This document shows, piece by piece, positions 17,854 through 26,702 of a stretch of 64,000 bases of DNA. The DNA is from Candidatus Chlamydia sanziniae (GTDB taxonomy: Bacteria > Chlamydiota > Chlamydiia > Chlamydiales > Chlamydiaceae): NCBI RefSeq assembly GCF_001653975.1, contig NZ_CP014639.1, positions 620,001-684,000 of the forward strand, read 5' to 3'. Position 1 is the stretch's first letter. The number at the start of each line of letters is the position of its first letter. The position numbers and the translations under genes were made by a program. Under the pieces are notes generated by a model, which worked only from the letters and a program-made list of their open reading frames with translations, was not told where the DNA came from and did not search any database.

Positions 17854-18031
17854 TTTTATTTGCTTCAACAGAAAGAGCATTTTCTGCCTGACACATTCCA
17901 GGAACATAATTCGTATCTAGCGTCTTCTTTAAAGCTGTAAAGATAAAAATTGAGGACATCGCAACTTGCTCAATACTTGCTTGTAATCCATCAATCTTGC
18001 TAGTTTCAGGAAGTGTAACTTTATGTAACAT
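17807..18031 (-). CDS. Small conserved chlamydial protein (CT804.1-like)
   Basis: A 74-residue protein read leftward from ATG 18031. The start is chosen because GAGGG lies seven bases upstream; a TTG two codons earlier is also possible. The sequence (MLHKVTLPETSKIDGLQASIEQVA) is amphipathic and helical with no signal peptide; Cys residues occur near 46 and at the penultimate position. I recall a small gene, CT804.1, at this place in C. trachomatis, which supports it being real. It overlaps the end of ispE by 47 bases in antisense. Function unknown. Confidence 0.65.
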   Translation of the reverse strand: MLHKVTLPETSKIDGLQASIEQVAMSSIFIFTALKKTLDTNYVPGMCQAENALSVEANKIISVVQNSLAAYFCK

Positions 18032-18189
18032 ATGCAAACCCTCATCTTACTTCCCTACTTATAGAAATATTTTTTTTTTTACAATTCCTTTCCTAAATAC
18101 TCATACACATTCTTGAAGAAGAATCAGGAGTTTTGTAAAACAATTAGCGAACTCTGTTTGAATAATGCTCTAGCTTTTGAAGGTTTTTC

Positions 18190-19542
18190 ATGATTTTGCC
18201 TCCCTACTCAACATCTTTAAAAATAGGAGCTACTGCCCTCTTTTTTTGCTCTATATTCCACACATTTTTAACTCCGTGGTTACATCGGCTCTGCCAATCT
18301 TACGAACATAAAAAATTGGTGGTCCCAGAGTTCTGGAAACACTACGCTCCTATTTCAGAGTTCTATCGTCTCGTAAGTAAAGTAGAAATTGTTTTTTGCC
18401 TTTGGTCTGTACCACTCTTTTGTTGGTTTCTCTATACAGAAGGATATAGAATTACCTTAGCCTATTTTAATAGCAGAAATTATAGCTTCGCAGTATTCGT
18501 CATGGTTATTCTTGTTCTTTTAGAATCTCGACCCATAGTATATCTTGCAGAACGGTTACTTTCTACAATTGCCAAGATAGGACGTACCTCGCCAAAATCA
18601 TGGTGGTGGACTTTAATGATTGCTACGCCACTCCTCTCAGCATTGCTAAAAGAAACCGGAGCAATGATTATTGGTGCTACCTTGCTTATGCGCCATTTTT
18701 ATATATTTTCTCCTTCACGTCGTTTTGCTTATGCCACAATGGGATTACTTTTTTCTAATATTTCTATTGGAGGCTTAACAAGTTCAATGTCTTCACGAGC
18801 CCTCTTCATCATTTTACCTTCCATAAAATGGAAGTGTTCCTTTCTCTTACAATATTTTTCTTGGAAAGCTATCATTGCTATTCTTGTTGCTACCGCGGTC
18901 TATTACCTAATTTTTCGTAAAGAATTCGATAAATTTCCAGAAATCCCAAATATCAAACATCTTATCAAAGATCGGATTCCTTGGTGGATTATCTGTACTC
19001 ATATCATTTTAGTAAGCGCAATTTTATTATCACGATCCAATCCTTTATTTATGACAACTATTCTACTGTTTTACTTGGGATTTCGAAGATTCACAATTTT
19101 TTATCAAGAACCAATCAATATCCCTAAAGTATGCTTTGTTGGTCTTTTTTACGCAGGACTAGTGATTTTTGGGGATCTACAAGAATGGTGGGTCCTCAAC
19201 CTTATGCAGGGGATGTCTGATTTCGGTTATATGCTCACCTCATATGGGCTTTCTATATTTTTAGATAACGCTTTAGTAAATTACTTAGTACACAACCTAC
19301 CCGTTGCAACAGATTGCTACCTTTATCTTGTTATCACAGGCTGCATGGCAGCAGGAGGATTAACCTTAGTCTCAAATATCCCAAACATCATAGGCTATCT
19401 TATCCTCAAACCTGCCTTTAGAATGTCATCAATCCATTTCGGATCATTATTCTTAGCAGCCTTGGTTCCCTCAATTATCGCTTTGACAATATTTTGGTTG
19501 CTAAGAAATATTCCTGAATTCGTCTATTGCTTCTTTAGATAG
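18190..19542 (+). CDS. Polytopic membrane protein, putative Na+/H+ antiporter family
   Basis: A 450-residue integral membrane protein with about eleven hydrophobic segments spread over the whole chain. Features include a charged loop EHKKLVVPEFWKHYAPISEFYRLVSKVE after the first segment, SWWWTLMIATPLLSALLKETGA near the middle, and MAAGGLTLVSNIPNIIGYL near the C-terminus, a pattern like the discontinuous helices of sodium/proton antiporters. It corresponds by position to CT805 and I believe to the family described as putative Na+/H+ antiporters. No direct evidence for the transported ion. Its stop overlaps the end of the convergent M16 protease gene by 8 bases. Confidence 0.7.
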   Translation: MILPPYSTSLKIGATALFFCSIFHTFLTPWLHRLCQSYEHKKLVVPEFWKHYAPISEFYRLVSKVEIVFCLWSVPLFCWFLYTEGYRITLAYFNSRNYSFAVFVMVILVLLESRPIVYLAERLLSTIAKIGRTSPKSWWWTLMIATPLLSALLKETGAMIIGATLLMRHFYIFSPSRRFAYATMGLLFSNISIGGLTSSMSSRALFIILPSIKWKCSFLLQYFSWKAIIAILVATAVYYLIFRKEFDKFPEIPNIKHLIKDRIPWWIICTHIILVSAILLSRSNPLFMTTILLFYLGFRRFTIFYQEPINIPKVCFVGLFYAGLVIFGDLQEWWVLNLMQGMSDFGYMLTSYGLSIFLDNALVNYLVHNLPVATDCYLYLVITGCMAAGGLTLVSNIPNIIGYLILKPAFRMSSIHFGSLFLAALVPSIIALTIFWLLRNIPEFVYCFFR

Positions 19543-22375
19543 ATGGACAGCCACGTATGCACACAGGAGTCTCCTGGCCTAGTTTCTCCGTTAGAAAAGC
19601 ACAACAATATTTCACGAAGTCTTCGTAAGTCAAGGTTTCAGCAGCAGCAATTTTTTCATTGGGAGAATTTAGTTGTGTAGAAGGATACTCAAAAGCTAAC
19701 GAAAATAAGATTGAATTCATCGCGTCTAAAGAGTGTTCCGGTTCACGGATTTTGCTAATATATGCTTTACGCATACCCTCAAAATACTTCTCAGACATTC
19801 CAAATTTTTCAGGGGCATTAGCAACGTCTTTAAGAAAGACCTGAGTCTTAGAAAGTAATTCCTCAGGAGAATAGGTATCAGACCGAATATAAAGAAATCC
19901 AAAAGGCCTTAAAGCAAGCTCTCGATATCGAGCCCCTACCATATAACCCAATTGCTCTTGAGTTCGTAATTGTTCAAAGGTAATGTGGTGTAGCCAGTTA
20001 AAGAGCATCTCTGCAGCAACTCGTCCCTCCAAAGAAGGTGAACATTCATCTTGGAGTAAGAGTAACATACCATTTGCTGTTAAGGGATAGTCATAATCAA
20101 TAGAAGAAACTTTGCTAGGGTTTAGTTTGTAATAAAAAGGTTGTGTAATATAAGCAGAGCGTGAAATAACAAAATCTTGAAGCGCAGTGATATAATTTTT
20201 TTTCTCATCATCGGAAAAATTTCCAAGTGACATTGCTTCGATATGTACATTGTCAAATAACGTAGATGTTAAACTTTGAAATTGAGAGAAAGATAACTCT
20301 TCAAGAACAGACAATTTTTGCATATGAGAATACACTCCTTGGACTACGCAGGAGAGTAATTCATCAAGACCAGCACGTACAGGACAAGCCGTAGACATCT
20401 GCTTGTAGTGTTCTAAGAGCTGTTTCTTATAAATGTTAAAATGGGATTGTGTTACCGAAAATTGAGGCAGTAAAGATAGTATCGACTTAAGCAAAGTAGG
20501 ACCAGTTGCTGTATACCCACAAACTTTTAAGTCAATGCCCTCACCTCCTAATGCTAAAGAGAAAGAGAGCCCTGCCATAGTCGCTGGATAATAGTTTTCC
20601 AGTAATTTTTCATTTATAGCTAAACAATAAAGCTCTGCAACTACTAAAGAGGAAAGCTCTTCCCTAGAAATCTGAGGAGAGCGTATGCGTACTTGGCTAG
20701 AAAATTTCGGCGCTGTATAATAAACATCTTCACAATGATATACTGTTAGCTTGTCATTTTCATAGCTTAGAATAGGCATAAAAGGAAATTTGCTTTTTTC
20801 TCCTATAGGAACTTTAGGAAGGACAATATCTTTAGGAATAAAAAGATTAGGCTGAGGAAGAGCCATAGTAGATTCTGGTATTGCTTGTTTACACTGCTCA
20901 AAATTCGCTAAAGGCTTATCGTAATACGTCATATCAAAAATAGCATCATAATGTTCTCTTGTTCTTTCCCAATGCAAAGGATTCTTCGTAGATAAAACAA
21001 AATGCGCTTGCTCAGGATCTGAAACAATACTAAGAAGATGAGCTTCTTCTTCTATAGAATATTTAGGATATACTAAAGAATAGTAGGGGTAGGTTGCAAG
21101 ATCTTCATCTGCTAAAATTGAAATTTGTTTTTTAAGTAAATCAAAAAGTTGGCTTTTAGAACTATAGCAATAATCTAAAGCATTCATCTTAGAAAGTTCT
21201 TCAAGACAGTAATCGGGAATGCCTTTTGTTTGGATATAATGGAAATATTGGAAAGTACGGAAAATTACTTCAGAATAGTCCTGATCACCCTTTTCTGTAA
21301 GTTCATAGTAAATATACAATTCTGCTGTATCGGAAGAACTCTTATGAAACTCTACATCGAGTTTAGTGATGAGTTCTTCTTTTTTTAATAACGAGACTAA
21401 GCTGTGTTCCCCCTCGTATTTGAGAATATGAGCAAGAGCTTCATAACACCCTAACGAAATCTTAAGCGGTGTATTATAGAAATGCCAATAGATTTCTAAA
21501 CTAGAGACAGGTTGGACAGCTTGATTGATATAAATATTCTTTAATGAAGAAGTGTTATGCGGAGAAATCCAGGGATTGTGAGCTTGATAACACTTGGATT
21601 TAGGAATTCGAGAGAATACTTTAGATAACTGTCGTATAGCTTGAGGTAAGGGATCAGGAGTATAGGCAATCGCACACATATTTTCTGGAGAGTAGTGAAG
21701 ATAAAACCATTCAGACATGTTTTTTGTAGTCACAGGAGTCAAAGTCGTAGCATTGCCACAGCCAAAACGTGCTAAAGGATGCTCCTTAGGAGACATAAGT
21801 TGCTGAATGCGTTGTACCCGTCTTTCATCAGAAAGAGGGTGTGCGGCAAATTCTTGATCTACAGCATACTTTTCTCTATCTAAATCTTCCTGGCGAAATA
21901 AAGGCTGGATAAACAAGTGAACAAATTGATCCACTGCCTCCGAAAATGCTGAACGTTCCACAGAAAATATATAAGTTGTTCTAGATGAAGAGGTAAAGGC
22001 ATTATAGGTCCCATTATGATTGCTCAAAAACTTAGGAAACCCAGAAACTTTAGGATATTTTTTATTTCCGAGAAAGACACAGTGCTCTGTAAAGTGCGCC
22101 ATTCCAGGATACTCTGTAGGATCGCTACTGTTCCCTGTTTTTACAAGTATAGAGGCTCCCGCTACAGGTAAGTTAGGATTTGAAATAATGACAAGAGGAA
22201 GACCATTATTACAAATGATCTTGGCAATTTTTTGATTTGACGTTGCAGGAGTAAGAACTTGTAAAGGACATTGATCAGAAATAACTTGAGACTGTTGCTT
22301 GCATGATGGTACCAGTAGGGAGAATAAAATTACAATCGGAGACCAATTTTTCCATCGCATTCTAAAACTCTTCAT
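19535..22375 (-). CDS. M16 family zinc metalloprotease (insulinase/pitrilysin type), probable lipoprotein
   Basis: A 946-residue insulinase-type protease. The inverted zinc motif HxxEH is present as His94-Phe-Thr-Glu97-His98, with the distal glutamate expected in the EKYAVDQEFAAH segment about 75 residues later. Four M16 domains fit the length, and the C-terminal inactive half includes RTQEQLGYMV, typical of this branch. The N-terminus is basic then hydrophobic and ends in VPSC with Cys25, so it may be a lipoprotein facing the periplasm. It is the last gene of a leftward rng-plsB-protease run, its start overlapping the plsB stop by 14 bases. A second M16 enzyme lies at 48912-51833. Confidence 0.9.
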   Translation of the reverse strand: MKSFRMRWKNWSPIVILFSLLVPSCKQQSQVISDQCPLQVLTPATSNQKIAKIICNNGLPLVIISNPNLPVAGASILVKTGNSSDPTEYPGMAHFTEHCVFLGNKKYPKVSGFPKFLSNHNGTYNAFTSSSRTTYIFSVERSAFSEAVDQFVHLFIQPLFRQEDLDREKYAVDQEFAAHPLSDERRVQRIQQLMSPKEHPLARFGCGNATTLTPVTTKNMSEWFYLHYSPENMCAIAYTPDPLPQAIRQLSKVFSRIPKSKCYQAHNPWISPHNTSSLKNIYINQAVQPVSSLEIYWHFYNTPLKISLGCYEALAHILKYEGEHSLVSLLKKEELITKLDVEFHKSSSDTAELYIYYELTEKGDQDYSEVIFRTFQYFHYIQTKGIPDYCLEELSKMNALDYCYSSKSQLFDLLKKQISILADEDLATYPYYSLVYPKYSIEEEAHLLSIVSDPEQAHFVLSTKNPLHWERTREHYDAIFDMTYYDKPLANFEQCKQAIPESTMALPQPNLFIPKDIVLPKVPIGEKSKFPFMPILSYENDKLTVYHCEDVYYTAPKFSSQVRIRSPQISREELSSLVVAELYCLAINEKLLENYYPATMAGLSFSLALGGEGIDLKVCGYTATGPTLLKSILSLLPQFSVTQSHFNIYKKQLLEHYKQMSTACPVRAGLDELLSCVVQGVYSHMQKLSVLEELSFSQFQSLTSTLFDNVHIEAMSLGNFSDDEKKNYITALQDFVISRSAYITQPFYYKLNPSKVSSIDYDYPLTANGMLLLLQDECSPSLEGRVAAEMLFNWLHHITFEQLRTQEQLGYMVGARYRELALRPFGFLYIRSDTYSPEELLSKTQVFLKDVANAPEKFGMSEKYFEGMRKAYISKIREPEHSLDAMNSILFSLAFEYPSTQLNSPNEKIAAAETLTYEDFVKYCCAFLTEKLGQETPVCIRGCPSI

Positions 22376-23354
22376 ACAACTCCTTTACAATAGAAAAAAT
22401 TTTTTTTGCCCTCAATACTCGTTGCTGGTGCTTGTCATAACTAACATCATCTTTTGAATATAACTGATTTAAATCTAATTCGTTTCCAATATTAAAGAAT
22501 ACAGGAGCAAAAAAAATCACGCGTTCTTCCCCAATTGTTTCCTCAATTTTAGGAGGTGGGGGAAGAATATCATATGTTTTTAAAGCAAAAGGATAAAAAT
22601 GTGTAACTTGACCTGAAGATTTTGCTAAGAGACGAAACATTTCTATACTTTCGGGATCAAATTCTGCAGGAAAAAGTTCTCCAGCCTGATTCTTTCTATC
22701 CCTACCTCCTGAAGGAGCAACATAAATCAATTTTGCGCCCTCATGTAGCAGAGTCTTTAGAATTTTCATGCTTTTTTGATTATGATGTAATTTCCCTTCT
22801 CGAAGCTCAGGAGGTGTATTAATATGACGTTTAGAATATATGCGCAATAAGTCACACCCCATGCTAAAAGGCCGAGCTAAAGGATCCGAAGTCACACGAT
22901 CTCCAGCAATAAAAATAATCTTTTCCATGAGTTCTGGATAGGTTTGCCCAAGAATGCAATACATGAGATGAGGGTCGCACTCCGTTTGATGATTAGCTAA
23001 CAATATCACATTGTCTCCTCGGGAGAGATACTTCTGAATCTCATTAAACCGATCAATATTTAAAACGCGGGAATGATCGTCATCAATAACCACAGAAAAA
23101 AAATCAATGCTGAGAGTAAATAAATCTATAGGTGAACGGATCTTCCTATGATAAGCAGGGAAAATAAAAGGATTTTTTAAATCATCAAGAATTACCTTTA
23201 ACCACTGTAAACATAAAGCTTCTGCTCGAGGAACAGAACACTTTTTTGTTGCCGCATCAATGTAATTTTGATGAAAAACACAAAATTTTTGATATAAAGG
23301 TTCTGGGAGACATTGCCCATTGAGAGCTTGCTGTAGATAGGTTGAAAAATGCAT
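22362..23354 (-). CDS. plsB: Glycerol-3-phosphate acyltransferase
   Basis: Transfers an acyl chain to the sn-1 position of glycerol-3-phosphate, the first step in phospholipid synthesis. At 330 residues it belongs to the short plastid/chlamydial type rather than the 800-residue E. coli PlsB. The catalytic HxxxxD motif is seen in LLANHQTECDPHLM; the substrate-binding blocks follow as FSMGCDLLRIYSKRHI and KLIYVAPSGGRDR. It starts eight bases after rng and overlaps the following protease gene. With plsX (25641-26591) this covers early lipid synthesis. Confidence 0.9.
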   Translation of the reverse strand: MHFSTYLQQALNGQCLPEPLYQKFCVFHQNYIDAATKKCSVPRAEALCLQWLKVILDDLKNPFIFPAYHRKIRSPIDLFTLSIDFFSVVIDDDHSRVLNIDRFNEIQKYLSRGDNVILLANHQTECDPHLMYCILGQTYPELMEKIIFIAGDRVTSDPLARPFSMGCDLLRIYSKRHINTPPELREGKLHHNQKSMKILKTLLHEGAKLIYVAPSGGRDRKNQAGELFPAEFDPESIEMFRLLAKSSGQVTHFYPFALKTYDILPPPPKIEETIGEERVIFFAPVFFNIGNELDLNQLYSKDDVSYDKHQQRVLRAKKIFSIVKELYEEF

Positions 23355-23362
23355 AACACTGC

Positions 23363-24892
23363 CTACAAGTCTATACTTTCCCCTGTAATTAGTGAAAAGA
23401 ACTGGTAACGATTTAAATGAAGAGAATCTACGGTGTCGATCTGAAGTTTAGCTTTTAATTGCTTAGCTAAATGAATCAATTCGTCATCATTTCCTTCTAA
23501 CTTCATGTAGTTAGCAATTTCAGGATGCACTACTAAATAGAGGTGTAAGTGCTCTTTATGATTAATAACTTTCTTTAAATCACGTTCAATTTCAATAATA
23601 GTACTTTCCGGAGTCTTAATAATCGCATTCCCACTGCAATACGGACAAGTAGTAAATAAGGTTTGCATTAAAGATTCGCGATTTCTTTGACGAGTCATCT
23701 CAACAAGACCAAACTCACTCATACTTAAAACAGTACAACGAGCGGCATCATATTTCATATGTTCTTTTAAACGTTCTAGAACACGTCGCTGACTCTTTCG
23801 TGATTTCATATCAATGAAATCAATAATCACCAAACCTCCTACATTACGTAAACGCAATTGCCGAGCAATTTCTTCCGTAGCTTCTAAATTAATTTGTACA
23901 AGAGTTTCTTCTACACCACTCTCTATTTGAGTGCTTCTTCCAGAATTGACATCAATAGTATACATCGCTTCTGTTTTATCAAAAAATAAATACCCCCCAC
24001 TGGAAAGCCAAATTTTTCTTTTAGTTGCCTTATCAATCTCTTTTTCTATGTTAAAACGTTCAAACATAGGAATCGAATCACGGTAATATTCAATTTTTAC
24101 CGAAGTGTCAGGGGCATATTTTTTTAACATACGCTTGCATTTCTGATAAGTCGCATAGTCATCTATCAACAAACGTTTGTAATTTTTATCAATACAAGTA
24201 ATTACAGCCTTTTTTAAAATATCAGTCTCCGCATAAAGCAAACAAGGTTGATCCGTGGAATAGAATTTTTCTAAAATACTTTTCCAAGTAAGCAGTAAGT
24301 CGTGAGCTTCATTAATTAAAGCATCCGTAGAAGCTAATGTACTCGCTGTGCGACAAATCAACCCCATGTCTTGAGGCATTTCAAAAGAACGAATCAGCTG
24401 TTTCAATTGCTCTCGCATGGAGGGATCCTCAATTTTTCGAGAGACACCGCGATGAGGAGAATTAGGCAAAAGAACTAAGTAACGCCCAGGAATAGAAATA
24501 TTTGATGTTAAACGAGCTCCTTTATTCCCAATCGGTTCTTTAACTACCTGCACTAGAACTGGGCTATCTAGTTTTAGGAGCTCTTCAATAGGCGCTGTTT
24601 CTTGATGAATTTCGTCGATCGGTATATCAAAATCCATATCAAACATTTGCTCAAATTTCTTAGAGTTTTCTAAAATATCTGAAATATGAATAAATCCATT
24701 TTCTCTTTCATCAATGTTAATAAATGCAGACTGAATATTTCTTAAAATATTTGTAACACGACCACGATAAATATTACCTTTAAGCTGACGAATTTTCTTT
24801 CGTTCAATAATGAGATCAAAAAGCTGACCGTTTTTTAAATGGGCGTAACGAATTTCTTTAGATTCTATGTTTAATAAAATGTCATTTTCCAT
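23363..24892 (-). CDS. rng: Ribonuclease G (CafA, RNase E/G family)
   Basis: An endoribonuclease for rRNA maturation and mRNA turnover. The 509 residues start with an S1 RNA-binding domain (GNIYRGRVTNILRNIQSAFINI, then GFIHISDIL). The catalytic aspartates lie in YTIDVNSGRS and GGLVIIDFIDM, and the zinc-link motif CPYC is at about residue 420. The ATG at 24892 gives the expected N-terminus. It heads a leftward operon with plsB and the M16 protease. The degradosome scaffold tail of RNase E is absent, so RNase G is the better name. Confidence 0.92.
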   Translation of the reverse strand: MENDILLNIESKEIRYAHLKNGQLFDLIIERKKIRQLKGNIYRGRVTNILRNIQSAFINIDERENGFIHISDILENSKKFEQMFDMDFDIPIDEIHQETAPIEELLKLDSPVLVQVVKEPIGNKGARLTSNISIPGRYLVLLPNSPHRGVSRKIEDPSMREQLKQLIRSFEMPQDMGLICRTASTLASTDALINEAHDLLLTWKSILEKFYSTDQPCLLYAETDILKKAVITCIDKNYKRLLIDDYATYQKCKRMLKKYAPDTSVKIEYYRDSIPMFERFNIEKEIDKATKRKIWLSSGGYLFFDKTEAMYTIDVNSGRSTQIESGVEETLVQINLEATEEIARQLRLRNVGGLVIIDFIDMKSRKSQRRVLERLKEHMKYDAARCTVLSMSEFGLVEMTRQRNRESLMQTLFTTCPYCSGNAIIKTPESTIIEIERDLKKVINHKEHLHLYLVVHPEIANYMKLEGNDDELIHLAKQLKAKLQIDTVDSLHLNRYQFFSLITGESIDL

Positions 24893-25306
24893 GGTCTTCC
24901 TTATGCCAGTACCGTATCCGCAAACTGTTTTGTTTTGATAGGGAAGGCGGGTCTTTAGGAGTTTAAATTTTTACTACTCGCAAGATAAGTTACGTTAATG
25001 ATTATAAAAAAAATAGGTAAAAAATTCTACAGAAATGGTTTATTGATTTCTTTTAAAAAGAAAAAGGTTATTTTAGTTTGATTTCTCAACTAGATTTAAA
25101 AATAGGTCTTTGTTTTCTATAATCCTCATCTTTGCTAAGCTATTTTTCTAATCCAAAATAAGCTTTCACTCTAAGTGAGAAAGTTTTTAAATGAAAATAT
25201 TTGGATGTAATTTAAAATTAAATATTTGTTGTATCTAAAATGCCTAAGTATGAGCATTTACCATTAGGAACAAAGCCCTATAGGTATGAAATTGTAAATT
25301 ACGGAT

Positions 25307-25336
25307 TTGACAGCAGTTTCTTTTCAAAAATAAAAT
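25307..25336 (+). promoter_or_regulatory. Promoter of rpmF-plsX
   Basis: A perfect TTGACA (25307-25312), an 18-base spacer and TAAAAT (25331-25336). The resulting leader of about 90 bases contains the palindrome at 25392-25407. Confidence 0.6.
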
Positions 25337-25391
25337 TTTGGAATGTACTGAAGCGGCATGTCTAGAAAAAACGAATGACTCATAATTTAAC

Positions 25392-25407
25392 AAAAGAGCG
25401 CTCTTTT
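25392..25407. promoter_or_regulatory. 16-base palindrome in the rpmF leader
   Basis: AAAAGAGCGCTCTTTT is a perfect inverted repeat 25 bases before the rpmF ATG. It could be an operator or an mRNA hairpin close to the ribosome binding site (AAGGTGA). Its role is not known. Confidence 0.35.
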
Positions 25408-25431
25408 TGAGCATTTATACAAGGTGAAAAC

Positions 25432-25614
25432 ATGGCAGTACCACGCAATCGACATAGTAATGCAAGAAAAAATATTCGCAGAAATCATCATGCAAAAAAA
25501 ACTCGTAATGGAGCTATATGTAACAATTGCAAACAGATGTTTCTTCCTCACACTGTATGTGCTTCTTGTGGCTTTTATAATGGCAAAGTCGTTATGACTA
25601 TGGAAAGAAATTAA
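25432..25614 (+). CDS. rpmF: 50S ribosomal protein L32
   Basis: A 60-residue bL32 beginning AVPRNRHSNARKNIRR and holding a zinc ribbon of two CxxC pairs (CNNC and CASC, about 15 residues apart), so it is the zinc-binding form. AAGGTGA precedes the ATG. The neighbour plsX follows after 26 bases, the widespread rpmF-plsX pairing that links ribosome and lipid synthesis. Confidence 0.95.
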   Translation: MAVPRNRHSNARKNIRRNHHAKKTRNGAICNNCKQMFLPHTVCASCGFYNGKVVMTMERN

Positions 25615-25640
25615 ACATAATTTAAGTAATCTAAATTATT

Positions 25641-26591
25641 ATGAAAGTGCGCATTGGCTTAGATCTAATGGGTGGAGATCATTCTCCTCTTGTTGTTTGG
25701 GAGGTGCTAGTTGATGTGCTTAGATCTCAGGCTCCTAATCAGGAGTTAGTTTTTACTGCGTTTGCTTCTCAAGATGTCCAAGAAGAGATAGCAGAGAGAT
25801 TCCCAATGAATGAGTTCCCAAAAATTGTAGCTGCAAGTAGTTTTGTTTCTATGGAAGACTCTCCTTTGGCAGCAATTCGCAAGAAGTCTTCCTCAATGGC
25901 TTTAGGTTTGGATTACCTACAAATGGATGAAATTGATGCCTTTATTTCTACTGGAAATACAGGAGCATTGATTACTTTAGCTCGAGCTAAAATTCCTCTC
26001 TTCCCCACAATACTGCGTCCTGCCCTTCTCGTGAGTGTCCCCACAATGGTAGGTGAGGTAGTAATTTTAGATGTGGGAGCAAATATTTCTGTAAAACCCG
26101 AAGAAATGATTGATTTTGCTCGTATGGGCATAGCCTATAGGCATTGTCTCGGTAGAACAGGACAGATTACAATTGGATTGCTTAATATTGGTTCAGAAGA
26201 GCGTAAAGGTACAGAAGCTCATCGTCAAATCTTCCATATGCTACGTGAAACTTTTGGAGACGCTTTTTTAGGTAATATAGAAAGTAGCTCTGTATTTAGA
26301 GGTCATGCAGATGTAATAGTTACGGATGGCTTTACAGGAAATATTTTTCTTAAAACAGTAGAAGGTGTTTTTGATTTTTTGCGTCATATTTTAGGAGACA
26401 AAATTGAAACCGACATTCAACATCAATTAGATTATACTTTTTACCCAGGATCTATGGTGTGTGGACTTTCTAAACTCGTAATTAAATGTCATGGTAAAGC
26501 CTGTGGACAATCTTTATTTCATGGAATTTTAGGATCTATAGATCTTGCTCAGGCACGTGTATGTAAAGGTATTTTTGCTAACTTAACATAA
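25641..26591 (+). CDS. plsX: Phosphate acyltransferase PlsX
   Basis: PlsX converts acyl-ACP to acyl-phosphate for phospholipid synthesis. The 316 residues start with RIGLDLMGGDHSPLVV, the family signature, followed by DAFISTGNTGALI and VTDGFTGNIFLKT. Because this window also encodes a PlsB-type G3P acyltransferase, PlsX may feed a PlsY elsewhere or help fatty-acid/ACP balance; that is inference. It is probably co-transcribed with rpmF. Confidence 0.94.
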   Translation: MKVRIGLDLMGGDHSPLVVWEVLVDVLRSQAPNQELVFTAFASQDVQEEIAERFPMNEFPKIVAASSFVSMEDSPLAAIRKKSSSMALGLDYLQMDEIDAFISTGNTGALITLARAKIPLFPTILRPALLVSVPTMVGEVVILDVGANISVKPEEMIDFARMGIAYRHCLGRTGQITIGLLNIGSEERKGTEAHRQIFHMLRETFGDAFLGNIESSSVFRGHADVIVTDGFTGNIFLKTVEGVFDFLRHILGDKIETDIQHQLDYTFYPGSMVCGLSKLVIKCHGKACGQSLFHGILGSIDLAQARVCKGIFANLT

Positions 26592-26626
26592 TAAATGTCT
26601 CTAATTGTTATGTAGCCTTTTCTTTA

Positions 26627-26656
26627 TTGACTGGATCTTGTTAATGGTGATACATT
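26627..26656 (+). promoter_or_regulatory. Candidate promoter of pmpD
   Basis: TTGACT (26627-26632), an 18-base spacer and TACATT (26651-26656), 47 bases before the pmpD start. Four of six -10 positions match the consensus. Confidence 0.5.
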
Positions 26657-26702
26657 TTTTGCACAATTAAAATTATAAACACCTTTTGGGTTTAGGTTGA
26701 CA

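Larger units (their letters stand above)
24893..25431. other. Divergent intergenic region rng-rpmF
   Basis: Very AT-rich. It holds the rpmF promoter (25307-25336) and a palindrome (25392-25407). On the minus strand a TATAAT lies at 25006-25001, a possible -10 for rng, but no good -35 matches it. Several short A/T runs are present; no ORF or RNA gene is supported. Confidence 0.5.
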
